Source of the DNA: Aquificaceae bacterium
GTDB taxonomy: Bacteria > Aquificota > Aquificia > Aquificales > Aquificaceae
DNA length: 6,015 nt
Direction: 5' to 3'
Assembly: GCA_025057715.1 (NCBI GenBank)
Contig: JANWVD010000059.1
Location: 1-6,015, forward strand
Below the pieces are notes generated by a model. It was not told where the DNA came from. It saw only the letters and a program-made list of their open reading frames with translations, and searched no databases. Position 1 is the stretch's first letter. Each line of letters begins with the position of its first letter. Below are positions 1 through 4,931 of the stretch, piece by piece. The position numbers and the translations under genes were made by a program.

Positions 1-2
1 AT

Positions 3-326
3 CTTGTCAAAAAAGGTGGACAAATAGTTGCCTATGCCTTTGTGGACATACACAGGGTAAGAACCCAGCCGGAAGTGATACTTTATTGCATTAGACCAGA
101 TGGAAAGATTGATGTCATAGAGGTACTTGCCTTTTATGAGCCCCCGGAGTATTCACCCGAGGATAAGTGGCTTGCTCTTTTTGTGGGAAAGCAGCTTGAA
201 AAGGATAATCTTCGCCTTCGCAAGGATATTCCAAACATAAGTGGCTCTACTTTAACTGCGAGGGCAATAACTGACAATGCGCGCAAGGTGCTTGCGCTCT
301 GGCAGGTGCTATTTCAAAAGCCATGA
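3..326 (+). CDS. FMN-binding domain protein, C-terminal part (5' end outside window)
   Basis: The frame is open to the left edge, so the true start lies outside the window; 107 residues are visible. They match the C-terminal part of the FMN_bind family (RnfG/NqrC-like flavin domain): the core AYAFVDIHRVRTQPE, then RPDGKIDVIEVLAFYEPPEY, then the SGSTLTARA segment (visible residues 80-88) at the place where family members attach FMN to a threonine through ApbE. Here that residue would be Thr83. The usual site is D-x-x-[ST]-G-A-[TS]; this protein has P-N-I-S-G-S-T, so both the Asp and the Ala are replaced. A GTG at 42 could be read as a start, but residues conserved in the family precede it. The stop overlaps the next gene's start (ATGA, 323-326), implying translational coupling. 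Domain assignment is solid; covalent flavinylation and the physiological partner are inference. The missing N-terminus may hold a signal peptide or membrane anchor. Confidence 0.82.
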   Translation, partial: LVKKGGQIVAYAFVDIHRVRTQPEVILYCIRPDGKIDVIEVLAFYEPPEYSPEDKWLALFVGKQLEKDNLRLRKDIPNISGSTLTARAITDNARKVLALWQVLFQKP

Positions 327-1243
327 GGTTCTTTATAAGCGCAAAAATTAGACAAAACCCGGTTTTACATGCTTCTGTGATTGCCTTTGTTATTTTTAGC
401 CTTTTGCATTGGCTTTTTTCTTGGTTTTACTTTTACTCTAAATACGGCTTTAGCAAAGAGAGGTTAATAAGCTACTACTTTTTAGACCCAATTGAGCCAC
501 AAAGACCATCGCTTGCCCAGCTTTCAGAGGATATGCACGTTTCGCTTTTTGTAAACTTTATGCTAATTATTGTTCTTCTTTCAATTCTTGCTACAGTTTC
601 TCGTCTAAAATTTGCGGTCTTTGTTTCTGTTTTTGTCTCTATCTTGGCGGGACTTTATATTCTTTCTGACATAGCAATATACGCATTTGGTCCGCAAGCT
701 GTCATCGCAAAGCTAATTTTCTTTGTGCTTTACCAGCTTTCGCTCGCTATTGCTATTGCTTTTGTAGGCTTTAAGGTCTCTTTTGAAGATTCTATCCCCC
801 CCAAGACTGAGTTTCTTAAACTAATAGTGGGGATATTCGCTATATTTTCCATAGTTTTTTTGTTAGTTAGCGCTCTTAATTTTTTTCTAAAGATGGGCTT
901 TAGCGCTCAGGGCGTTAAAAATTACTACCTTGGCAATAGCGAGCTTTTTTTAAAGCCTAAGAGTATGGAAGGAATTATGAAGGTCTTTTACCCCCACATT
1001 ATTGCCATGGCGATTTACTCGCTTTCTTTATCTCACCTGCTTGCTTTTACAAAGCTTAGTAAATTTATCGCCCTAACTATTGGAATTGTTGTGTTTTTGT
1101 TTTCTTTTCTTGATAATCTATCAAGCATCTTGATTCTATTAAGTGGGGCTTTTGCCTATCTTAAGCTAATATCGTTTGCGGTTTTTGAAACTTTTGCGCT
1201 CTTTGGCTCTTTGGCTTTGCTTTGGTCTATCCTCCGAGCGTAA
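323..1243 (+). CDS. Polytopic membrane protein with an internal 4+4 TM duplication, function unknown
   Basis: I do not recognise a named family. The 306 residues are dominated by hydrophobic stretches: roughly 15-38, 73-92, 97-121, 127-150, 164-190, 221-242, 247-270 and 282-303, so about eight membrane segments in the inner membrane. The two halves look like a tandem duplication. K-x-GFS at 40-44 recurs at 190-194; YY at 51-52 recurs at 201-202 with identical spacing; His72 corresponds to His225; Asp116 to Asp264; and G...A...KLIFFVLY (123-137) to a similar G...KLISFAVFE (275-289). The ATG overlaps the stop of the FMN-binding gene (ATGA); only a weak, distant AGGTG precedes it, so coupling is likely. 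The 3' end overlaps convergent moaA by 17 bp. The neighbour suggests a membrane partner for a flavoprotein, perhaps in electron transfer; this is inference from context only. A transporter is the main alternative. Confidence 0.8.
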   Translation: MRFFISAKIRQNPVLHASVIAFVIFSLLHWLFSWFYFYSKYGFSKERLISYYFLDPIEPQRPSLAQLSEDMHVSLFVNFMLIIVLLSILATVSRLKFAVFVSVFVSILAGLYILSDIAIYAFGPQAVIAKLIFFVLYQLSLAIAIAFVGFKVSFEDSIPPKTEFLKLIVGIFAIFSIVFLLVSALNFFLKMGFSAQGVKNYYLGNSELFLKPKSMEGIMKVFYPHIIAMAIYSLSLSHLLAFTKLSKFIALTIGIVVFLFSFLDNLSSILILLSGAFAYLKLISFAVFETFALFGSLALLWSILRA

Positions 1244-2216
1244 ACATCTCCATCCTCTTTTGGTCTTTTCTTTTTAGACGCTCTAAAGAGTATCTATCGG
1301 TTCTTGACCTCCAGAGATTTTCAATCGCATTAGAGATTTCTAAGTCGGTCTTATTAGAGCGCAAAAGCTTTTTGACATCAAAACCCTCGCTTGCATAGAG
1401 GCAGGTAAAGAGTTTCCCATCTGCGCTAAGCCTTAGCCTGTTGCAATCTAAGCAAAATGGCTCGCTAATTGAGGATATAAATTCGACCCTCTGACCGTCA
1501 ATTAAGTAAGCATAGCTTACTTCCCCGCTCTTTCTTTCACCAAGGGGAAGCACCTCGAAGTGGTTTTTAAACTCGTTAATTAACTCTTTTGAGCTAACTA
1601 CAAGCTCTTCGCTCCAGCCATTTAAGGTTCCAACGTCCATAAACTCTATAAACCTAATCACAACGCCCCAATTTTTGAAAAATTTAACAAAATCGACCGC
1701 TTCGCGGTCATTTATGCCCTTTATCAAGCAAACATTTATCTTCACCGGGTCAAAATTAAGCTCTTTGGCTTTATCTATTGCCCTTAAAACCTCAGATAGC
1801 TTTAAATCTCGCCCCGAGAGCTTTTTTAAGACATCTTCTTTTAAAGAGTGAAGGCTAAATGTCACCCTCTTTAGCCCGGCTCTTTTTAGCTCTTGGGCTT
1901 TTTTTACAAAGCCGGTGCCGTTTGTGGTGAGGGTGATTTCTTTAAGGTCTAAAGAAGATAGCTTTTCAATTAGCTTCTCAAGGTCTTTTCTTAAAAGCGG
2001 CTCGCCGCCAGTTAGTTTGACTTTTCTTACGCCAAGATTTGTCAGGATTCTTACTATCCTCTGTATTTCCTCAAAGGTTAGAATCTCGGACCTTTTGAAA
2101 AATTCGTAGTTTTGTCCATCTGGCATGCAAAAGGTGCATCTTAGGTTGCATCTATCGGTTACTGACAGCCTTAGAGTTTTTAAAGGTCTTAAAAAGCTAT
2201 CTTTTAGCTCACCCAA
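1227..2216 (-). CDS. moaA: GTP 3',8-cyclase MoaA (molybdopterin biosynthesis, radical SAM)
   Basis: MoaA converts GTP to 3',8-cyclo-dihydro-GTP, the first step of molybdenum cofactor synthesis, in the cytoplasm. The 329 residues match the usual family length. Visible hallmarks: the radical-SAM cluster Cys23, Cys27, Cys30 in DRCNLRCTFC; the SAM-binding GGEP at 70-73; the C-terminal second [4Fe-4S] site Cys255, Cys258 and Cys272 in EPFCLDCNRLRLS...LFTC, including the arginines (Arg260, Arg262) that contact GTP in the family; and the conserved Gly-Gly end (328-329), needed for MoaA activity. The start is TTG at 2216-2214. It is supported by AGGAG six bases upstream, by an in-frame stop just above it, and by the family alignment. 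The start lies inside moaE (13 bp overlap), so the two are probably one transcript. The end overlaps a convergent membrane-protein gene. Confidence 0.96.
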   Translation of the reverse strand: MGELKDSFLRPLKTLRLSVTDRCNLRCTFCMPDGQNYEFFKRSEILTFEEIQRIVRILTNLGVRKVKLTGGEPLLRKDLEKLIEKLSSLDLKEITLTTNGTGFVKKAQELKRAGLKRVTFSLHSLKEDVLKKLSGRDLKLSEVLRAIDKAKELNFDPVKINVCLIKGINDREAVDFVKFFKNWGVVIRFIEFMDVGTLNGWSEELVVSSKELINEFKNHFEVLPLGERKSGEVSYAYLIDGQRVEFISSISEPFCLDCNRLRLSADGKLFTCLYASEGFDVKKLLRSNKTDLEISNAIENLWRSRTDRYSLERLKRKDQKRMEMFTLGG

Positions 2217-2620
2217 GATTCGCTCCTATCTTCGAAAACTTCCTTTTTCCATATAGGAGCTTTTGATTTTACCTCGTTGACTATGTGCTCGCAGGCTTTG
2301 AAGCACTCTGCCCTATGAGAGCCAAAGACTGCAACCATGAAAGACTCTTCGCCTACTTTTACCTCGCCGATTCTATGATGGATAAAGGCTTCGATAAGCT
2401 TAAAGCGCTCTATGGCCTCTTGGCGTATCTTAGATAAAACCTCAAGCGCCATCTCTTCGTAGGCTTCATAAATAAGCATCTCTACATTTCCATCTTCAGG
2501 CGCGCTTCGCGCAATTCCAAGAAAGATAGAGCTAGCCCCGCACTCTTTTGGCGGGGAGTATCTCTCATTTAAAGCTCTTAAGCCAAACCACTCAACGCCT
2601 AAATAGATTCTCGGAAACAC
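2204..2620 (-). CDS. moaE: Molybdopterin synthase catalytic subunit MoaE
   Basis: MoaE, with thiocarboxylated MoaD, inserts the dithiolene sulfurs into cyclic pyranopterin monophosphate to make molybdopterin. The 138 residues are close to the usual family length. Recognisable blocks: GASSIFLGIARS (28-39, with Arg38 matching the conserved arginine), LIYEAYEEMA (49-58), HHRIGEVKVGEE (81-92), GSHR (100-103), and KSKAPIWKKE (118-127), in which Lys118 and Lys125 correspond to the catalytic lysines numbered 119 and 126 in E. coli. The start is GTG at 2620-2618; it gives a normal N-terminal strand, and only a weak purine run precedes it. It is the first gene of a moaE-moaA pair on this strand; moaD and moaC are not in the window. 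It diverges from trpD across 98 bp. Confidence 0.95.
   Translation of the reverse strand: MFPRIYLGVEWFGLRALNERYSPPKECGASSIFLGIARSAPEDGNVEMLIYEAYEEMALEVLSKIRQEAIERFKLIEAFIHHRIGEVKVGEESFMVAVFGSHRAECFKACEHIVNEVKSKAPIWKKEVFEDRSESWVS
2223..2227 (-). promoter_or_regulatory. Shine-Dalgarno AGGAG of moaA, inside moaE
   Basis: On the minus strand AGGAG sits six bases before a TTG codon. It decides the moaA start: no ATG or GTG is available in that frame between the upstream in-frame TAG and the radical-SAM core. The site lies within the last codons of moaE. Confidence 0.8.
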
Positions 2621-2629
2621 CTTTTTAAA

Positions 2630-2654
2630 ATTAGCTTAATTCAAATAGGCTAAT
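2630..2654. repeat. Short inverted repeat ATTAGC-N13-GCTAAT between moaE and trpD
   Basis: Perfect six-base arms at 2630-2635 and 2649-2654 are separated by 13 bases. The dyad covers the proposed -35 and touches the -10 of the trpD-side promoter, and it lies just upstream of moaE on the other strand. Its position would suit an operator for a dimeric regulator, but six-base arms in AT-rich DNA can arise by chance. Confidence 0.3.
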
Positions 2655-2659
2655 ATGAT
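2631..2659 (+). promoter_or_regulatory. Candidate sigma70-type promoter for the trpD operon
   Basis: TATGAT at 2654-2659 matches five of six bases of the -10 consensus. TTAGCT at 2631-2636, 17 bp upstream, is a weak -35 (three of six). A start near 2666 would give an untranslated leader of about 53 bases containing the GC hairpin. It is the best candidate in the only substantial intergenic gap upstream of the plus-strand operon. No comparably good promoter for moaE was found on the minus strand. Confidence 0.42.
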
Positions 2660-2676
2660 TAACGACACAAAAATCT

Positions 2677-2701
2677 CGCCCCCCGATAGGGGGGCGGTTT
2701 T
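2677..2701 (+). terminator. GC-rich hairpin plus T-run in the trpD leader (attenuator-like or bidirectional terminator)
   Basis: A perfect 8-bp stem pairs 2677-2684 (CGCCCCCC) with 2689-2696 (GGGGGGCG), closed by a GATA loop. On the plus strand G and then TTTT (2698-2701) follow; on the minus strand AGA and then TTTTT follow. That is the form of an intrinsic terminator readable both ways, with short T-runs. It lies between two divergent genes rather than at a gene end, and between the proposed promoter and the trpD ATG. It could attenuate trpD, or stop read-through antisense transcription coming from the membrane-protein gene across moaA and moaE. Confidence 0.6.
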
Positions 2702-2718
2702 GGTTTAATCTAATTTAA

Positions 2719-3732
2719 ATGCAGGAATTATTGAGAAGGCTCTCAAGGGGCGAGAGTCTTTCTAAAGAGGAATGCAAGAATGCTATAGAGTCCATCCTAA
2801 AAATGGAAGTAAGCCCGTCGCAGGTCGGGGCTTTTCTGATGGGACTTTCGCTAAAGGGCGAGACGGATGAAGAGCTCGCGGGGGCTATTGAGGCGCTTAG
2901 AAGCAAGGCGCTTAAGATAGAGGTGCAAAACCCAGAGGCTCTTGTGGATAATTGTGGCACCGGGGGGGATATGTCTAATACTTTTAATATCTCAACAGCG
3001 AGCGCTTTTGTCTTGGCCGGCAATGGGGTGAGGGTGGCAAAGCATGGCAATAGGTCAGTCTCTTCAAAGAGTGGAAGCGCGGACTTTCTAAAGGCTCTTG
3101 GGGCCAAGATTGAGCTAAGCCCTGAGAGTGCCCTTAGGCTCTTAAATGAGGTTGGGATTACCTTTCTCTATGCGCCATCCTTCCATCCTGCCATGAAGGC
3201 AGTTGCGCCAATTAGAAAAGAGCTCGGCTTTAGGTCTATTTTTAACATCGCAGGACCTCTTTCAAACCCAGCCTTTGTCAAAAGGCAGATAGTTGGTGTT
3301 TATTCAGAAAGGCTTTTGCCTGTGGTTGCAAAGACTCTTAAGTCCCTTGGCTCTATCAGGGCTTTTGTTGTCTTTGGAAAAGAGGGTCTTGACGAGGTCT
3401 CAGTTTGCGGCGAGACTCTATATGCCGAGGTTAAAGATGGGGATATCAGCTTTAGCACATTTCATCCCTCCGAGATTGGCCTAAAAACCCACGATATAAG
3501 AGCCTTGCAGGTAAATTCCCCAGAAGAGAGCGTTAGAGTGGTTTTATCTGCTTTAAGAGGCGAGAACTCTCCTTCGCTTGATGCGATATTGGTTAATTCT
3601 GCCTTTGGTTTTGTTGTTGCTGGTCTTGCTAATAGCATCTTGAATGGCTTTGAGATGGCGAAAGACTCGGTCTTTTCAGGCAAGGCTTACAAAAAGCTAA
3701 TGGAATTTGTTGAGCTTTCAAAACAGCTTTGA
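2719..3732 (+). CDS. trpD: Anthranilate phosphoribosyltransferase TrpD
   Basis: TrpD transfers the phosphoribosyl group of PRPP to anthranilate, the second committed step of tryptophan synthesis; it is cytoplasmic and usually dimeric. The 337 residues match a free-standing TrpD with no TrpG fusion. Landmarks: an N-terminal helical region with SPSQVGAFLMGLSLKGET (32-49), the PRPP-binding DNCGTGGD (77-84), NIST (90-93), KHGNRSVSSKSGSAD (108-122), the anthranilate-site region RKELGFRSIFNIAGPLSNP (166-184), and the metal-binding DE at 225-226 in DEVS. The ATG start gives a normal N-terminus, yet no Shine-Dalgarno sequence is visible in the AT-rich 20 bases before it. The gene opens a plus-strand operon; its stop overlaps the mqnA TTG start (TTGA). 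The hairpin in its leader suggests control at transcription elongation, which is untested. Confidence 0.96.
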   Translation: MQELLRRLSRGESLSKEECKNAIESILKMEVSPSQVGAFLMGLSLKGETDEELAGAIEALRSKALKIEVQNPEALVDNCGTGGDMSNTFNISTASAFVLAGNGVRVAKHGNRSVSSKSGSADFLKALGAKIELSPESALRLLNEVGITFLYAPSFHPAMKAVAPIRKELGFRSIFNIAGPLSNPAFVKRQIVGVYSERLLPVVAKTLKSLGSIRAFVVFGKEGLDEVSVCGETLYAEVKDGDISFSTFHPSEIGLKTHDIRALQVNSPEESVRVVLSALRGENSPSLDAILVNSAFGFVVAGLANSILNGFEMAKDSVFSGKAYKKLMEFVELSKQL

Positions 3733-4430
3733 AGATAGGAAGGGTTTTTTACATAAATACCATCCCGCTCTTTTATAGCTGGCGCGGGGACTTTGAATTT
3801 GTTGAGGGTCATCCAAGAGAGCTCACGCTTGCTTTAAGAGAGGGCAAAATAGACGCCGGGATAGTCTCTTCCGTAGAGTATTTAATAAACAAAGAAAGAT
3901 ATAAGATAGTTGGTGATTTTTGCATAGCAAGCAAGGAAAGAGCTTGCTCGGTTTTGCTTTGTTCTAAGAAGGAGCTTGACAAGATAAAGACGCTCTCGCT
4001 GAGTAGCAGCTCGCTAAGCTCTAATCTTTTGGCTATTTATTTGCTTAATAACGTCAAAGTATTAAAGCCAGATTGCAAGGCTGACGCTAAAGTTGTCATA
4101 GGCGATAAAGCCCTTGAAAGCGCCAAAAGCTGCGATTATGTTTACGACCTTGTTTCACTATGGCGCTCAAAGACTAATCTTAGCTTTGTCTTCGCGCTCT
4201 TTTTAGTTAGAAAGGATGTGGATACTTCAGTCATAAGAGAGTTAGAGCTCAATCTATCTAACTCACTTAATGAGTTTTTTAGTAGCTTTCCCCGGCACTT
4301 AGAATCAAAGAGGGAGTATCTAACCAAGTGTTTGCACTATAGATTAACGGATGAAGATATTCGCTCGCTTAAGATTTTTGAGGATATTGTCTCTGGGCTT
4401 TATAATCTCCAAAAGGAGGTTTTGGAATGA
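3729..4430 (+). CDS. mqnA: MqnA-type chorismate dehydratase (futalosine menaquinone pathway)
   Basis: MqnA removes water from chorismate to give 3-[(1-carboxyvinyl)oxy]benzoate, the entry step of the futalosine route to menaquinone. The 233 residues are slightly short but within family range. The fold resembles a periplasmic binding protein without a signal peptide. Visible motifs: KIGRVFYINTIPLFY at the N-terminus (2-16), GKIDAGIVSSVEYL (39-52) with the SxE signature, VVIGDKALE (122-130), YDLVSLWRSKTNLSFVFALFLVRKD (139-163; WR...T...FVFA is typical), and a C-terminal helical part ending HYRLTDEDIRSLKIFEDI (203-220). The TTG start overlaps the trpD stop (TTGA) and is the only initiation codon that keeps the conserved N-terminus; no strong Shine-Dalgarno is present, so coupling to trpD is likely. 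It overlaps the next gene by ATGA. MqnD is a related alternative, but the N-terminal and SSVE motifs favour MqnA. Confidence 0.87.
   Translation: MKIGRVFYINTIPLFYSWRGDFEFVEGHPRELTLALREGKIDAGIVSSVEYLINKERYKIVGDFCIASKERACSVLLCSKKELDKIKTLSLSSSSLSSNLLAIYLLNNVKVLKPDCKADAKVVIGDKALESAKSCDYVYDLVSLWRSKTNLSFVFALFLVRKDVDTSVIRELELNLSNSLNEFFSSFPRHLESKREYLTKCLHYRLTDEDIRSLKIFEDIVSGLYNLQKEVLE
4415..4419 (+). promoter_or_regulatory. Strong Shine-Dalgarno GGAGG of the glycine-zipper lipoprotein gene
   Basis: GGAGG inside a longer AAAAGGAGGT stretch lies seven bases before the ATG at 4427, within the last codons of mqnA. It is the best ribosome-binding site in the operon and suggests that the lipoprotein is made at a higher rate than the enzymes around it. 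Confidence 0.8.
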
Positions 4431-4825
4431 AGCGATTTTTAGCCATCTTTGCCGTCGCTGGCGTTTTTATTAGCGCCCTTTCTTGTGCGGCTGGGACCTC
4501 TGGTTCGGCAGCGCAGGGAGCTGGCGTTGGTGCAGTCGGCGGCGCAGCAGCTGGGGCTTTGATTGACAAGGAGAATCGTTGGCGCGGTGCAGTAATTGGC
4601 GGGGCTTTAGGTGCAGTAATTGGCGGGACCATGACGGAGATTGCTTCAAGGTCAGCGAGAGAAGCCGCATCTCAGAATAGACCTGTTGAATACATTTCCG
4701 AGGACAAAAAGCAAAGGGTGGTTTCAGAGCCAGTGGCTAACAGAGGAAATTGCAGGATAGTTAGAACGACGTACTACCAAGATGGCAAACCGGTAAAGAC
4801 CGAAGAGAAAGAAGTTTGCAACTAA
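4427..4825 (+). CDS. Glycine-zipper envelope lipoprotein (17-kDa surface-antigen/YMGG-like)
   Basis: The 132-residue protein has a basic N-terminus and hydrophobic signal (1-19), then Cys20 in SALSC, a slightly atypical lipobox (Ala at -3), so lipidation is likely but not certain. Residues 31-67 form a glycine zipper (GAGVGAVGGAAAGALID, then GAVIGGALGAVIGG) able to make a two-helix membrane hairpin, as in Rick_17kDa_Anti-type proteins. The C-terminal part (86-132) is polar and ends with a Cys109...Cys131 pair flanking a beta-like stretch with DGKPVKTEE, similar to the C-terminal module of such surface antigens; the cysteines could form a disulfide in the periplasm. Residues 54-69 come from a DNA tandem duplication. 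ATG overlaps the mqnA stop and is preceded by a strong GGAGG. The exact role is unknown; an envelope function unrelated to the neighbouring enzymes is likely. Confidence 0.85.
   Translation: MKRFLAIFAVAGVFISALSCAAGTSGSAAQGAGVGAVGGAAAGALIDKENRWRGAVIGGALGAVIGGTMTEIASRSAREAASQNRPVEYISEDKKQRVVSEPVANRGNCRIVRTTYYQDGKPVKTEEKEVCN
4586..4633 (+). repeat. 24-bp tandem duplication inside the glycine zipper
   Basis: GGTGCAGTAATTGGCGGG occurs at 4586-4603 and again, identically, at 4610-4627. The period is 24 bp, or eight codons (GAVIGGAL then GAVIGGTM); the last six bases of each unit differ. A shorter relative, GGTGCAGT, starts at 4529. Identity at synonymous positions points to a fairly recent duplication that lengthened the membrane hairpin without breaking the frame. 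Confidence 0.8.
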
Positions 4826-4830
4826 GTTTT

Positions 4831-4920
4831 GGCGAGGTGCCGGAGTGGTCGAACGGGGCGGTCTCGAAAATCGCTGTGGGTCTTTGTGGCTCACCGGGGG
4901 TTCGAATCCCTCCCTCGCCG
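4831..4920 (+). tRNA. tRNA-Ser(CGA), no encoded CCA
   Basis: The cloverleaf can be folded by hand. The acceptor GGCGAGG (4831-4837) pairs with CCTCGCC (4913-4919), followed by discriminator G at 4920, as expected for serine. The three-pair D stem is CCG/CGG (4840-4842 with 4854-4856). The anticodon stem GCGGT/ATCGC (4858-4862 with 4870-4874) encloses loop CTCGAAA with anticodon CGA at 4865-4867, reading UCG. A long variable arm, characteristic of tRNA-Ser, has a six-pair stem (4877-4882 with 4888-4893, two G-T pairs). The T arm has loop TTCGAAT (4901-4907). The bases after 4920 are not CCA, so the tail must be added after transcription. It starts 5 bp after the lipoprotein stop and ends 11 bp before trpG, so it is probably processed out of the operon transcript. 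Confidence 0.97.
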
Positions 4921-4931
4921 ATTGGTCTTAA

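Noticed and set aside
42..326. GTG at 42 as start of the first gene
   Set aside because: The frame stays open to the left edge and the residues before the GTG (GGQIVAYAF) belong to the conserved FMN_bind core, so the gene is cut by the window.
1244..1300. Terminator between the convergent membrane-protein gene and moaA
   Set aside because: The genes overlap, and no GC stem with a T-run is visible around the junction on either strand.
1915..2109. Plus-strand open frame inside moaA
   Set aside because: Antisense to the radical-SAM region; no ribosome-binding site or recognisable protein.
2621..2718. Moco or tryptophan riboswitch/T-box in the divergent intergenic region
   Set aside because: The gap is only 98 bp and contains a simple hairpin; none of the conserved multi-helix elements of a Moco RNA motif or a T-box are visible.
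2715..3107. Minus-strand open frame opposite trpD
   Set aside because: It lies opposite strongly conserved TrpD motifs, has Ser/Leu/Pro-biased composition and no domain; a shadow of trpD.
4369..4632. Long minus-strand open frame rich in Pro/Ala opposite the lipoprotein gene
   Set aside because: It is the antisense of the glycine/alanine-rich zipper; its composition follows from that, and it has no ribosome-binding site or recognisable domain.
4826..4920. Integration site at the tRNA gene
   Set aside because: tRNA-Ser genes are common phage/island targets, but no repeated tRNA 3' fragment, integrase or foreign-looking DNA follows; ordinary biosynthetic genes continue directly.
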